Positions 16,995 through 26,051 of a stretch of 64,000 nt of DNA are shown one piece after another. The translations under genes and the position numbers were made by a program. Where the stretch lies: positions 5,146,001-5,210,000 of the forward strand of contig NZ_AP021875.1 in assembly GCF_009688965.1 (NCBI RefSeq), given 5' to 3'. Within the stretch, counting starts at the first letter, position 1. Each line of letters opens with the position of its first letter. The DNA comes from Desulfosarcina widdelii (GTDB lineage: Bacteria; Desulfobacterota; Desulfobacteria; Desulfobacterales; Desulfosarcinaceae). The notes under the pieces were generated by a model. It worked only from the letters and a program-made list of their open reading frames with translations. It was not told the origin of the DNA and did no database searches.

Positions 16995-18611
16995 ATGAAA
17001 AAACGAAGCAAGGAATTCTGGACTTACTGCGAGAATGATAGAAGGCAATTCCTGAAACTGGCCGGTTACGGAACGCTGGGCTTGATAACAGGTGGGTTCT
17101 GGCCTCTATCAGATTATTCAGCTGCAGCGCAAAGCCCAAAGACGCTTGCAGACACAGAATTTCTCCCGGACTTAGATATTTCCCTTACGGCTCGACCGAG
17201 TGAAGTTGCCATCTTTCCTGGAGACCCCACTCAAATTTGGCAGTACCAAGCGGTTGTGCATAGGGGCAATAAAAACCGAGTGGTTGAAATTCCACGCAGC
17301 TATCTTGGCCCGACCATAAGAGTGCGTCAGGGGGAGAAAATACGAATTCGTTTTAAAAACCTATTACCTGAAGAGTCGATTGTGCATTGGCATGGCCTGC
17401 ATGTCCCTGCGATTATGGACGGGCATCCGCGCTATGTAATTCCGCAAGGGCAATCCTACCTATACGAATTCGAGGTCAATAACAGAGCCGGTACGTACTG
17501 GTACCACCCTCACCCCCACGGAAGAACCGGCCCACAGGTTTATCGAGGTCTGGCAGGTCTTTTTATAGTGTCCGATGAAGAAGAGCGAGCCGTGGGATTG
17601 CCAGACGATGAATATGATGTGCCTCTGGTACTACAGGACCGAACGTTTGGCACAGACAATCAGCTCATATACACCTCTGGCCATAGGATGGAACAGATGG
17701 CTGGTTTTTTGGGTGATATGATAATGGTCAATGGATTACCTGATTTTACCTTGCCGGTATCGACCTGTGCGTATCGATTACGCCTGTTAAATGGCTCCAA
17801 TTCGCGAATATATAAACTGGCGTGGAAAGATGGTCGCCCCCTTACCATCATCGGCACAGATGGTGGATTGTTGGAAAGACCAGTCCGCCGTCAGTATGTG
17901 TTTTTAAGCCCTGGGGAAAGGATAGAGCTCTGGACCGATTTTTATGATAGCCAAGTCGGATATGAGACATCCCTGATAAGCCTTCCTTTCGACACCGGAG
18001 GCATGGGGGGCAGACGAATGGGACGTGGAATGATGATGGGTGGAATGGGTCAGAATCAAAACCTTCCAAACGGTGCTGGTTTTTCTGTATTCAACATTAA
18101 AGTTACGCAGCGTGTGGAAAAAGACCAACCGCTTCCGGAGCAGCTTTCTGAAATTAGCCCCCTTCAGCAAGATGAAGCCGTTAATTTTCTTAATCCCAGG
18201 CAATTTTTTCTCACGATGCAGCATATGCAATGGTCGATCAATGGTCGGGTATTTCAGATGGAAGAGGTAGCAGATGACGAGATTGTTCAATTAGGTTCGA
18301 AGGAGATTTGGGAATTTCACAATACTGGGGGTGGAATGATGAACATGATGAATATGCCACATCCCATTCATCTCCATGGTAAGCAGTTTCGAGTTATTGA
18401 ACGAAGTGGTGTCATGCATGAAGGCTATGTGGACGAAGGTTGGAAAGACACTGTCTTGATTATGCCCGGCGAGCGAATCAGATTCTTAGTCGAATTTGAT
18501 GATTACCCAGGCTTGTTTTTGTACCATTGTCACAACTTGGAGCATGAGGATATGGGGATGATGCGTAATTATTTTGTAAGGGACACCATCAGTTCTGATC
18601 GGCACATTTAA
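16995..18611 (+). CDS. CueO-like multicopper oxidase, Tat-exported
   Basis: 538 residues. A Tat-type leader (NDRRQFLKLAGYGTLG) is followed by cupredoxin domains with all four copper motifs: HWHGLH, WYHPHPHG, HPIHLHGKQ and HCHNLEHEDMGMM. A Met/Gly-rich insert (GGMGGRRMGRGMMMGGMG) resembles the Met-rich region of CueO. Such enzymes oxidise Cu(I) to Cu(II) in the periplasm. It ends the sigma-54 operon. A hairpin (GCACATTT/AAATGTGC) spans the stop region. Its last ~530 bp are duplicated at 27890-28417. Confidence 0.93.
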   Translation: MKKRSKEFWTYCENDRRQFLKLAGYGTLGLITGGFWPLSDYSAAAQSPKTLADTEFLPDLDISLTARPSEVAIFPGDPTQIWQYQAVVHRGNKNRVVEIPRSYLGPTIRVRQGEKIRIRFKNLLPEESIVHWHGLHVPAIMDGHPRYVIPQGQSYLYEFEVNNRAGTYWYHPHPHGRTGPQVYRGLAGLFIVSDEEERAVGLPDDEYDVPLVLQDRTFGTDNQLIYTSGHRMEQMAGFLGDMIMVNGLPDFTLPVSTCAYRLRLLNGSNSRIYKLAWKDGRPLTIIGTDGGLLERPVRRQYVFLSPGERIELWTDFYDSQVGYETSLISLPFDTGGMGGRRMGRGMMMGGMGQNQNLPNGAGFSVFNIKVTQRVEKDQPLPEQLSEISPLQQDEAVNFLNPRQFFLTMQHMQWSINGRVFQMEEVADDEIVQLGSKEIWEFHNTGGGMMNMMNMPHPIHLHGKQFRVIERSGVMHEGYVDEGWKDTVLIMPGERIRFLVEFDDYPGLFLYHCHNLEHEDMGMMRNYFVRDTISSDRHI

Positions 18612-19548
18612 AATGTGCGCAAAAAACACAAAAATTTGAATTCATTTATGCGGTTCTCTATGAAACTCCAGTGAGTTCAGGTGTGACCGGATCTGTCACA
18701 CCGCTGAGTTATGATGGCCTCACAACCAACCAAAAAGGAGGCCGCCATGACAGACTTTACCATTACCGAGGATTTTCCAAGATCCGAAATCGAATTCGAT
18801 GCCCGTTTCTCCAATCCGGGTGCCTGTTACCAGTACCTGTTTCAGCTCAAGTGGCCCGATGGCTTTGTGTGCAAAAGATGCAGTTGCCAACAGTACTGGC
18901 TAAGTTCAAGGAACCTTTATATCTGTACCCAGTGTGAACACCAGCATTCTCTGACGGCCGGAACGATTATGGACAGTTCCAAAAAGCCGGTCACCTACTG
19001 GTTCAAAGCCATGTGGTGGTTCACCACCCGTAAATCAGGCATCAGTGCCACGAACCTGAAGGAACTGCTGGGCTTTGGCAGTTACGGCACCGCCTGGACC
19101 TGGCTTCAAAAGCTCCGGCGTTGCACTGTGCGTCATGAGCGTGAAAAGCTGTCCGGCCGCGTCGAGGTCGATGAGTTCTTCATCGGTGGTCAACGTTCTG
19201 GCAAGCGAGGTCGAGGGGCCGAAGGAAAAACCATCGTAGCGGTTGCCGTTGAGCGCTGAGACATAGAAAAGCGAATGGGTCGCATTCGTTTGCATGTCGC
19301 CCTGGACTGCTCCGGGTACTCTCTGGAAACCTTCGTTCTCGACAATATCGAGCCCGGCGCAACCATTGCTACAGATGACTGGCAAAGCTACAACATCATT
19401 GATAAAGAACAGTTTGGACGCGAAATTACCAAACAAAGCAAGACCAAAAACTATGACAAGCTCTATGGTGCTCATTTGGTGACGACCCTGCTCAAGCGAT
19501 TGATCCGAGGAACGTATCAGGGCCGATTCGAACCGAGATACCTCCAGA

Positions 19549-21451
19549 CTTAAGTTGAACAGTTGGTGAGCCTATTGGCCTCATAACCGATTGAATTTAT
19601 TATATGCGACTCCAGAAAATCGCAAAAAGGTAGTGCCACAGAATATGCACATAGTTATTGTCAATATTGATCTTTGATAATAAAATGGGGGTGTCTTCAA
19701 ACAAACGGAGGCCTTCCCATGTTCGCGCGTGTCAAAAAGTCCGGCAAGTACCAATATCTGCAGATCGTTGAAAACCGAAAAGAGAAGGGCCGTGTAAAGC
19801 AGGCGTAATTGCCACCGTCGGCCGCATGGATCAGCTTCAGGATAAAGGCCGTATCGAGACGTTGATCCGCTCGCTTTCCAGGTTTTCTGAAAAAGCGTTG
19901 CTGATTCTTTCCGGCCAGAGCGATGTCAGCGCTCATGCCATGACCATCGGGCCGGCCCTTGTCTTCGATCGCCTGTGGAAAGAAAGCGGAATTCAGGATT
20001 GTATCAACGAACTTCTTAAAGGGCGTAAGTTCGAGTTCGATGTGGAGCGGGCGATCTTCTTGACCGTCCTGCACCGGTTGATGGTATCCGGCTCGGATCG
20101 ATTCTGTGAAAAATGGCAGCGCGATCATTTGATTCCCGGCACAGAGACGCTTGCTCTGCATCATCTTTATCGGGCCATGACTTTCTTGGGTGAAGTCGTT
20201 CCCGAGGAGCATGCGGCAGGCAAATTTGGCCCTCGCCGAAACAAAGATCTGATCGAAGAGATGCTCTTTTACAAAAACCGCGATCTCTTCTCGAATCTGG
20301 ATCTGGTCTTTTTCGATACGACCTCGATCTACTTCCAGGGCCAGGGGGGCGAGCACTTCGGTCGTAGAGGCTTTAGCAAGGATCACAGACCGGATCTTTT
20401 CCAAATGGTCGTTGGGGCGGTTCTCGATGAAACCGGTCGTCCCATCTGCTGCGAGATGTGGCCAGGTAACACGACGGATGTCACTACCTTGCTGCCTGAG
20501 TTGGAGCGGTTGCAAAGCCGCTTTAGCGTCGGCGAATGTTGTATCGTTGCCGACCGTGGAATGATCAGCGCGGGTACCCTTGAAAAGCTTGATGAGGACG
20601 AAACGCCCTACATCCTTGGCACCCGCATGCGTAAGGTCAAAAGGATCAATACCAAGATTCTCACCCGCGCAGGACGCTACAGCGAAGTTTATCCGGAAAG
20701 CGCCGATCGGCGAAAGCCAGCCCCACTGAAGGTAAAGGAAGTGATTCATGAGGGCACCCGGTATATCGTCTGCTTAAATGAGCGCCAGGCACGAAAAGAT
20801 GCCGCCGACCGAGAGGCTATTCTCGAATCGTTGAAGCGCAAGTTGAAACAAGGGGCAACCTCTTTAGTCGGCAATCGAGGCTACCGAAGGTATCTCAAGG
20901 TCGCCAAAGACAGTACCCGAATCGACCCGGCAAAGGTAAAAGCCGATGCGCGTTTTGACGGCAAGTGGGTCTTGACGACCAACACGAAACTGCCTGCCGA
21001 CAAGGTAGCTCTCAAGTACAAGGAACTGTGGCGCGTGGAGCGCGTGTTTAGGGATATGAAGTCCCTATTGGAAACCAGACCTGTTTATCATCAAAAGGAT
21101 GAAAATATTGCCGGCCATGTCTTCTGCAGCTTTCTGGCACTTGTGCTTCGAAAAGAACTCGATCAGCGTCTGGCTGATAACAAACACCGGTTTGAGTGGT
21201 CCGACATCAAGCAGGATCTGAAAGCGCTCAAGCAGGTCGAGATTGAAGAAAACGGCAAATGCTTTGCCATTCGAACCGAATGCAAGGGTGTTTGTGGCAA
21301 GGTCTTTCAATCAGTTCGAGTGGCGCTTCCGCCCACTATCAAAGCAGTCGCTTAACCGCACATCCTCAGGAAAGGTAGTGCCAAGACCAATTTGCATAAC
21401 TGTATTATGCTGAAATTAAATAAGATCCAAAAATCAACTGTTCAAAATAAG
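19549..21451 (+). mobile_element. IS1634/IS4-type insertion sequence nested in IS1595
   Basis: The ends CTTAAGTTGAACAGTTG and the complement of CTTATTTTGAACAGTTG form imperfect inverted repeats. The 5-bp duplication CCAGA flanks it at 19544-19548 and 21452-21456. Length is 1,903 bp. A direct repeat AAAGGTAGTGCCA occurs inside both ends (about 19626 and 21372). Confidence 0.9.
19719..21355 (+). pseudogene. IS1634-type DDE transposase with an early frameshift
   Basis: The reading starts MFARVKKSGKYQYLQIVE at 19719, as in IS1634 transposases, but stops at 19806-19808. Adding one base near GCAGGCGTAATT would give KQxVIATVGR and join the frame that is open from 19826 to 21355. That 509-codon frame carries the DDE domain (FFDTTSIYFQG; VVADRGMIS; KELWRVERVFRDMKS). 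Unless translation restarts at ATG 19826, the enzyme lacks its N-terminus. Otherwise full length. Confidence 0.85.
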
Positions 21452-21667
21452 CCAGAATTACCTGGACGAGTATGTCTTTCGATTCAATCGTCGCAAATCC
21501 AAGAGCATCGGAAAAAAGTTCATGCGCATCGTTCAGCAGGCGCTAAAAACGCCCGGGATAACCTGGCCAGAGATTCCCTGGGATCTGGACCCGCTATCCG
21601 AGTATTTTGCGACAACTGGAGCTTCATAGAGAACCGCATTCATTTAATATAAATGGACGGTGGATGT

Positions 21668-21775
21668 ATGAGTTATTATCTTAACACCAGAGTCGCGGGC
21701 ACTTTTGAAGATGTTGTTCAAAAATCCACATGGAGACTCAAGAAAAAGGGGTTTGGGGTCCTCACGGAATTTTAA
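21668..21775 (+). pseudogene. DUF302 protein fragment
   Basis: 35 residues: MSYYLNTRVAGTFEDVVQKS...KKKGFGVLTEF then stop. This matches the N-terminal third of DUF302 proteins, which normally continue past GFGVLTEI for about 90 more residues. The rest is absent downstream (21776-21881 has nothing coding). It lies just right of the IS1595 target duplication, so the IS insertion may have accompanied its loss. Confidence 0.7.
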
Positions 21776-21881
21776 CTAAATTCCATTTACACTGAAGCTC
21801 TGCCAAGCTTCTTAAAAAACATTTTTACGCCAAGACATCGTATAAAAAAAGCATCGATTCTTAACGACCATTCACGCTTTC

Positions 21882-22484
21882 TTACTTATATACCATGTAC
21901 TTTTTTACTTCATTTGCGACAGAAGAACCCATTAAGCATTCCATCAATAAGAATGCAACCTCAAGTGACGAACCGGGTCCTTTGCAGGAAATGATTCGAT
22001 TATCTATTACAATATTTTCTTCTTGCGTGATGACACCATTGGTTTTTAATCGGCTGAAATTATAATGATTTTTGCTGTACGGGTATGTAGTGGCTTTTTT
22101 CCCTTCAAGAAGCCCGGCGTCTGCAATAGGCAAAACCCCAACGCACATTGTTGCGATAAAACCGCAGTTTTGATGAATATTGCGAGCCAGTTCATGAATT
22201 CGAGGATCGTAAGCTTCATCAAAGCCATGACTATGGAATCCACCCGGTAACACCAATGCTTTGTAATCTGAAGGATAAATTTCATTAAATTGGATATCCG
22301 GAGCTATCTTGATACCGTATCGTCCCGTTACCGTTGGATGAAAACCGGTTGTTATAACCTTAGTATCAGGGATATGATCCCTGTATTGAGTCCATCCAAA
22401 GACATCAATTACGCTAACCGCCTCAAGATCTTCGAATCCCTGGGCCAAAAAAAGTAAAATGTCCATAGAATCACTTATGGTCAT
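21882..22484 (-). CDS. DJ-1/PfpI family protein
   Basis: 200 residues with the DJ-1/PfpI flavodoxin-like fold: ILLFLAQGFEDLEAVSVIDVF, LVLPGGFHSHGF, and the nucleophile elbow ATMCVGVLPIADAGLLEGKKATTY containing the conserved Cys. Family members act as glyoxalases, chaperones, proteases or regulators. It is the last gene of the arsenic half of the minus-strand locus, 23 bp after the methyltransferase-DUF2284 fusion. AGGA precedes the ATG. Confidence 0.85.
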   Translation of the reverse strand: MTISDSMDILLFLAQGFEDLEAVSVIDVFGWTQYRDHIPDTKVITTGFHPTVTGRYGIKIAPDIQFNEIYPSDYKALVLPGGFHSHGFDEAYDPRIHELARNIHQNCGFIATMCVGVLPIADAGLLEGKKATTYPYSKNHYNFSRLKTNGVITQEENIVIDNRIISCKGPGSSLEVAFLLMECLMGSSVANEVKKYMVYK

Positions 22485-22507
22485 TTTTCCTAACAGTGCC
22501 TATACAG

Positions 22508-23884
22508 TTACTCAATTAATACCAAAGCAAAAAAATTCCATCGCCCGTACGTCTCTTTTTGTGTGTCAATATCAAACCCATTATTTCTGGCTGTTCGGAA
22601 GACGTCAATACCACAAGCTTCCATCATGGGTCTTACTTTATTTTTTGCTTCCTCAGGTTTTTGAAGGTCGCACGGACCTTCATCTTCGCCAGAGGGTCAG
22701 GTAGCACCTGAATTAGCTTCGCCGCCAGCACCTGAGGGCAGAGCTGTAAGCGCAAAGGCTTTATAAAAGCCCATTTTGTAGGCTTCGCCCTCAAGCCTAA
22801 CAGCAATATCCGTCAGGGCTTTCCCTTTTGGCCCTTTCAACAATATTGCTTTAGTGAACTCGCTTAAGACCTCTTTTGTTTCATTTGCACCGGGAGCAAA
22901 TGGCGGGTGAAATCCATCTTTGTTGTAAAAGGGACATCCATATAGGCACTTCCACCGAACCCATTTTTCGACAATTACTGTTCTGGTGTCGATAATCTTT
23001 GCCTCTTCACACCCAATGGCATGAGCTCTTTCAAGTACCCTATCTATAGCGGGCGGTGATTTTTTTCCCATAGGAGGCACCTTTCTATCGCTGTGCACAG
23101 TATTGGCTACCGGTTTTATAAGTTTTGTTGATAATGCAGGTTTTTCTGCGCGGAACAAGGTTCCCTTGGTTTTTGGGGTACTATTAAATCCTGTGTCACC
23201 AATGAGTTCACACTTCTGAAAACCAACTTTTTCCAATAAAGCCAGGAAATCCTTTCCCGGTATGGCTCCACCCTCTCATTGGAACCAACTATCTATTCTG
23301 GCTTTCAGGTCTTTTTCCAACTGGCCAACCATAATTTGATCTGCGATCATCAGCCGTCCGCCAGGTTTCAACACCCGCAGAGCCTCTTTTAAAGTGGCGG
23401 TCTTATCGGGAATCAGGTTGATTGCCCCGTTGGAAACCACAACATCGAAGCTGTTGTCTTCAAAAGGCAGCTTCTCGCCGGAGGACTTTTTAAAGGTAAC
23501 GTTTTTAAGATCCGTTAGATTAAGATTTTTTTCTGCCCGTTCCAACATCTCTGCAGTCAGGTCGATTCCAACTGCTGTCCCCGTGGGTCCTGTCATCATA
23601 GCGGCTATCAAAGTGTCTACACCGGCTCCACAGCCAATGTCCAGCACCGCCTCACCATTGTTTATTGGCCCAATGGAAAAAGGATTGCCCACTCCGCAAT
23701 ATGAGGCTGCCACAGAGCTCGGTAGCGCCTGTATCAGCACGGGGTTATATTTTAAGGCCTCAAGCCCATTCTTGCCCGTAGGGTATTTGAAAAGCCCTTC
23801 AGGGTCTTTGGCGACTTTCGTATATTTTCCTTGAATACCAGCTTCAATCCGATCTTTGTCTTTCTTAGAAATCTGAGTTTCCAA
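22508..23884 (-). CDS. ArsM-like methyltransferase fused to DUF2284, two in-frame UGA (candidate selenocysteines)
   Basis: From a TTG at 23884 (GAGGTG seven bases upstream) the frame is open for 458 codons except two UGAs. Residues 1-~275 are an ArsM-type arsenite methyltransferase (VLDIGCGAGVDTLIAAMM, ASYCGVGNP, NGAINLIPDK). UGA codon 203 lies in SDSWFQ-U-EGGAIP style context (here IDSWFQ-U-EGGAIPG), where ArsM proteins carry an arsenic-binding Cys. Residues ~290-458 are DUF2284 (CLYGCPFYN; MMEACGIDVFRTARNNGF). UGA codon 396 falls in that family's cysteine cluster. Each UGA is followed by a strong hairpin. An internal ATG near 23070 could start DUF2284 separately, but no stop separates the two domains. 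Confidence 0.8.
22663..22681 (-). promoter_or_regulatory. Candidate bacterial SECIS for the DUF2284 UGA
   Basis: The mRNA forms GAAGGTC-CGTGC-GACCTTC, a perfect 7-bp stem with a 5-nt loop and G at loop position 2. The loop begins 23 nt after the UGA at 22697-22699, inside the window described for bacterial SECIS elements. Confidence 0.75.
23242..23260 (-). promoter_or_regulatory. Candidate bacterial SECIS for the ArsM UGA
   Basis: The mRNA forms CCGGGAAA-GGA-TTTCCTGG, an 8-bp stem with one G-U and a GGA loop. The loop begins 24 nt after the UGA at 23276-23278. Confidence 0.75.
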
Positions 23885-23896
23885 TTTCCCACCTCT

Positions 23897-24253
23897 TTAA
23901 CTTGTTAGGTCTATTCTTATCTGCTCAAATTCCTTCCTATTGATTTCACCTATTGCATATCGTTCTTTGACGATATCAAGGGCACTATAACTGCCCAGGA
24001 TTACGTCCTTCTCGCCTTTTGAGGCCGGTATCAACCGTTTGATGAGGAAGACCAAGCCCACGATAAGCAACCCCCAAAAAATTATCATGAAAACCATACC
24101 AAACCATCCTATACCCCAGCCGCCCATCATCCAAGGGCCTGGGCACCAGCTGCTATAGTTACTCCCATCCTGTGCAATAACTTTATCCAGTCCCAAGAGG
24201 AATAACACTGGGCTTAGCAGCAAAGTCCATTTTGTATGTATACGTGATCCCAT
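23897..24253 (-). CDS. SHOCT-domain membrane protein, copy 3
   Basis: 118 residues. A leader ends VIAQDG, then a Trp/Met/Gly patch (WMMGGWGIGWFGM), a TM helix (VFMIIFWGLLIVGLVFLI) and SHOCT motif LDIVKERYAIGEINRKEFEQIR. It is very similar to the protein at 16609-16974. It sits inside the arsR operon, between the unrecognised UGA gene and the methyltransferase fusion. Function unknown; metal-related context. Confidence 0.8.
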   Translation of the reverse strand: MGSRIHTKWTLLLSPVLFLLGLDKVIAQDGSNYSSWCPGPWMMGGWGIGWFGMVFMIIFWGLLIVGLVFLIKRLIPASKGEKDVILGSYSALDIVKERYAIGEINRKEFEQIRIDLTS

Positions 24254-24325
24254 ATTATTTCCCTTCGTTCATTCGCAAGCAGAGCGATCCAATTGGTATT
24301 TATTTTTTGATGCCCGAAAAACCAC

Positions 24326-24775
24326 TTAAATACGCCCCTCTCTTTTTAGTTTGGTAATGATAAAATCCGCTCCGGATCTGGATAAACCAGTTTTTTCGGC
24401 AATGGAAACATGATCATCGGAACCACTTTTCTTGATGGAGGAAATGACTTCGTTTTCAATTTCATCCAACCAGTCTTCAAACAAAACCAGGATTTCTGGA
24501 TTGGTGACAGCCTGCAGTTGTTTCGATTGGGCTACCTTATTCATCAAATTCTGGCACATTTTCGTTGGATCGACACCTTCGTCCATGCATGTAGCCAGTC
24601 ACAAATGAACGAGATCAGCGGCATTCCTTTTCCCGGCGTCACCGGTGAGAGCGTACACAAATTTGAGCCGTGATTGTTCGCTGGCCTGTGAAAATATTTT
24701 TTTAACGGTGGTTGCCAAAACCTCCATTGCGTTTTCCAGGTCCATTTGATCAATCAGCTGTTCAATTTCTTTCAT
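24326..24775 (-). CDS. Unrecognised protein with in-frame UGA (candidate selenoprotein), C-terminal winged-helix-like
   Basis: The ATG at 24775 has GGGAGG upstream. The frame runs 149 codons with a single UGA at codon 59 (24599-24601), reading ADLVHL-U-LATCMDEGVDP. A Cys four residues later would give a U-x3-C pair. The C-terminal ~50 residues (DDHVSIAEKTGLSRSGADFIITKLKREG) look like a winged-helix/HTH. A compact hairpin starts 14 nt after the UGA. The two halves would otherwise be called as two small ORFs. I do not recognise the family. Position directly after arsR suggests arsenic- or mercury-related regulation or binding. Confidence 0.65.
24566..24585 (-). promoter_or_regulatory. Candidate bacterial SECIS for the 24599 UGA
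   Basis: The mRNA forms TGGA-CGA-AGGTG-TCG-A-TCCA: seven base pairs with one bulged A and a 5-nt loop carrying G at position 2. The loop starts 21 nt after the UGA. Confidence 0.65.
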
Positions 24776-24798
24776 ATATTTATCGCCTCCCATGAAAT

Positions 24799-25143
24799 CT
24801 AAAAACCATTTCGATTGGTAATTAGGTCTTTAGCCAGTCCACTCATTTTTTCAACGATTCCAACTATGCGGTTGTCGGCCATCTTATAAAAAACGAAAGG
24901 ACCGTTTCTTTCAACAGTGACCAATAATGTCCGCCTCAGTTCTTTAAGGTGATGAGAAACCAGTGGCTGAGACAGCTCAAGCTCCTCGACAATCGCAGAC
25001 ACCGATTTTTGGCCTTCACTGATCGAGAGCAAAATCCGCAGCCGATTTTCATCACTCAAACATTTCGCAAGAAAAGCAGACGCCTGGAGATCTATCGGGT
25101 GGCTTGTAGTGCAACTCTTTTTTGCAGCGATCGCTTTATTCAA
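24799..25143 (-). CDS. ArsR/SmtB-family metalloregulator
   Basis: 114 residues with the ArsR winged helix: AKCLSDENRLRILLSISEGQKSVSAIVEELELSQPLVSHHLKEL, then a beta-hairpin wing (VERNGPFVFYKM). Cys residues occur at the N-terminus (KSCTTSH) and in AKCLSDE, where some family members bind arsenite or soft metals. A palindrome-overlapped promoter lies upstream. It heads the operon arsR / UGA protein / SHOCT / ArsM-DUF2284 / DJ-1. Confidence 0.9.
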   Translation of the reverse strand: MNKAIAAKKSCTTSHPIDLQASAFLAKCLSDENRLRILLSISEGQKSVSAIVEELELSQPLVSHHLKELRRTLLVTVERNGPFVFYKMADNRIVGIVEKMSGLAKDLITNRNGF

Positions 25144-25198
25144 ATTGCAGCTCTCCTATCGCCTTCAGTTTCTATAATGCAAAGATTTGTAAATCAGC

Positions 25199-25238
25199 AT
25201 ATAAATATATATTTATATATTGATTGCCAAGATGTCAA
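25199..25238 (-). promoter_or_regulatory. Promoter and operator of the arsR operon
   Basis: On the minus strand TTGACA (25238-25233) is followed after 17 nt by TAAATA (25215-25210). The -10 lies inside a perfect 20-bp palindrome ATATAAATATATATTTATAT (25199-25218). Repression by the ArsR encoded next is the obvious inference. Confidence 0.65.
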
Positions 25239-25418
25239 GCTCGATTTTTAGTAGAAAATATAACGGGTTGGATCAGCGGGGCATTTGAACAGAAACCTTC
25301 GATTTCAACTTTTAGTCCATATATTTACCAAACTATTCGAGGTTTTGTGCAAAGAATCCATAATATCATTTGATTTATTTTCAGTTATCATTTTGGGCAC
25401 CTTTCGAGGATCATATTA

Positions 25419-25667
25419 TCAGCCAATCACGTTTAATACTGGTTTGCCTTTTAATTTAACCACCACCTGGTGGACATCGCCTAAGCATCACTTCCCTTTG
25501 GGATTTTTCGTTGCACACTGGCAACTCCCAACCTTTTTCTCCATCTGGATTTTTTCCATTATCGTTGACTTACCATTCTCCATGTAATCCTTTTGGATAT
25601 CGTCTTCGGAGTATCCGAAACAGTAACAGATTAAATCACCCACAATTTCATTCCTTTCAATTTTCAT
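25419..25667 (-). CDS. CopZ-like iron-sulfur/copper chaperone with in-frame UGA-Cys (candidate selenoprotein)
   Basis: 82 codons: ICYCFGYSEDDIQKDYMENGKS, then EKKVGSCQCATKNPKGK-U-CLGDVHQVV. This matches the N-terminal CopZ/BFD-like domain whose relatives read CxCATKNPKG(R/K)CCLGDV. UGA codon 60 (25488-25490) therefore replaces the first Cys of the CC pair, leaving a U-C pair. Downstream sequence continues to a tandem UGA-UAA stop. The ATG at 25667 overlaps the end of the AhpD-like gene by 11 bp, indicating translational coupling. A hairpin loop starts 20 nt after the UGA. Confidence 0.8.
25460..25473 (-). promoter_or_regulatory. Candidate bacterial SECIS for the CopZ-like UGA
   Basis: The mRNA forms CCACC-AGGT-GGTGG, a 5-bp GC-rich stem with G at loop position 2. 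The loop begins 20 nt after the UGA. Confidence 0.6.
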
Positions 25668-26016
25668 GCTCATCATGGCAGCATATATCAGCCTCAACCT
25701 TGATGCCTGCGTCCAGATCGCTATAGGTTTTTAAAGCGAGCATGGCCCATTGTTCACCTGGGCAGCCCGATTCGGTGATTGCCACATTTAAAAATTCAAC
25801 GAGTTCATTTTTTATAGCTCCTGTATCATAAGCCATTTTCGTGTAGCCTTTAATGCATGGTTCACATTTAGTGGCAACAACAATGGACAGCGCTGCCAAA
25901 ATCTTGTATTTGGCAGGCACCGCTTCATCTTTAAAGGTTTCCGAACGCATCCTTACAAGACCACCGGTTACTTTAGGACTCAATCTTCGTAATTCATCGT
26001 ACATATTGCCAGTCAT
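25657..26016 (-). CDS. AhpD-like / carboxymuconolactone decarboxylase family protein
   Basis: 119 residues from ATG 26016 (GAGGAG upstream). It has the AhpD-type redox motif KCEPCIKGYTKMAYDTGA, where CxxC plus a downstream acidic/Thr environment supports peroxidase or disulfide reductase activity. The sequence ends ICCHDEHEN, a vicinal Cys pair followed by metal-binding residues. Encoded between MerP and the CopZ-like chaperone, it may recycle thiols or selenols used for metal handling (inference). Confidence 0.85.
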   Translation of the reverse strand: MTGNMYDELRRLSPKVTGGLVRMRSETFKDEAVPAKYKILAALSIVVATKCEPCIKGYTKMAYDTGAIKNELVEFLNVAITESGCPGEQWAMLALKTYSDLDAGIKVEADICCHDEHEN

Positions 26017-26051
26017 GGCATGGTCTCCTCTTCGGCATTTATTTATTACGC

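Larger units (their letters stand above)
18747..21629 (+). pseudogene. IS1595 transposase, interrupted
   Basis: Start ATG 18747 after AAAGGAGG. The N-terminal zinc-ribbon (CKRCSCQQYW...CTQCEHQHS) and the ISXO2-like domain (VEVDEFFIGG; TIATDDWQSY) are present. An in-frame UGA at 19257-19259 breaks it after VAVER. The frame resumes to about 19548, where the IS1634 element enters, and the tail (YLDEYVFRFNRRKSKSIG) is found at 21456-21629. Removing the insertion and one target copy restores the frame across the junction. Confidence 0.9.
18649..21638 (+). mobile_element. IS1595-type insertion sequence, disrupted by an IS1634-type element
   Basis: Terminal inverted repeats TGCGGTTCTCTATGAA (left) and its reverse complement (right) bound the element. 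The 8-bp target duplication TTCATTTA lies at 18641-18648 and 21639-21646. Without the inserted 1.9-kb element it would be about 1,080 bp, normal for IS1595. It landed 38 bp after the oxidase stop codon. The transposase is dead (nonsense codon plus insertion). Confidence 0.9.

Noticed and set aside
19257..19259. UGA in the IS1595 transposase as recoding
   Set aside because: It follows VAVER at a position with no conserved Cys, in a transposase already split by another IS; decay is the better explanation.
19697..20749. 350-codon minus-strand ORF over the IS1634 transposase
   Set aside because: Shadow of the transposase frame; no domain or ribosome site.
22431..22450. Possible attR-like TTCGAATCCCTGGG inside the DJ-1 gene
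   Set aside because: It matches the tRNA T-arm for only about 10 bases and lies within an intact coding sequence, so it is chance.
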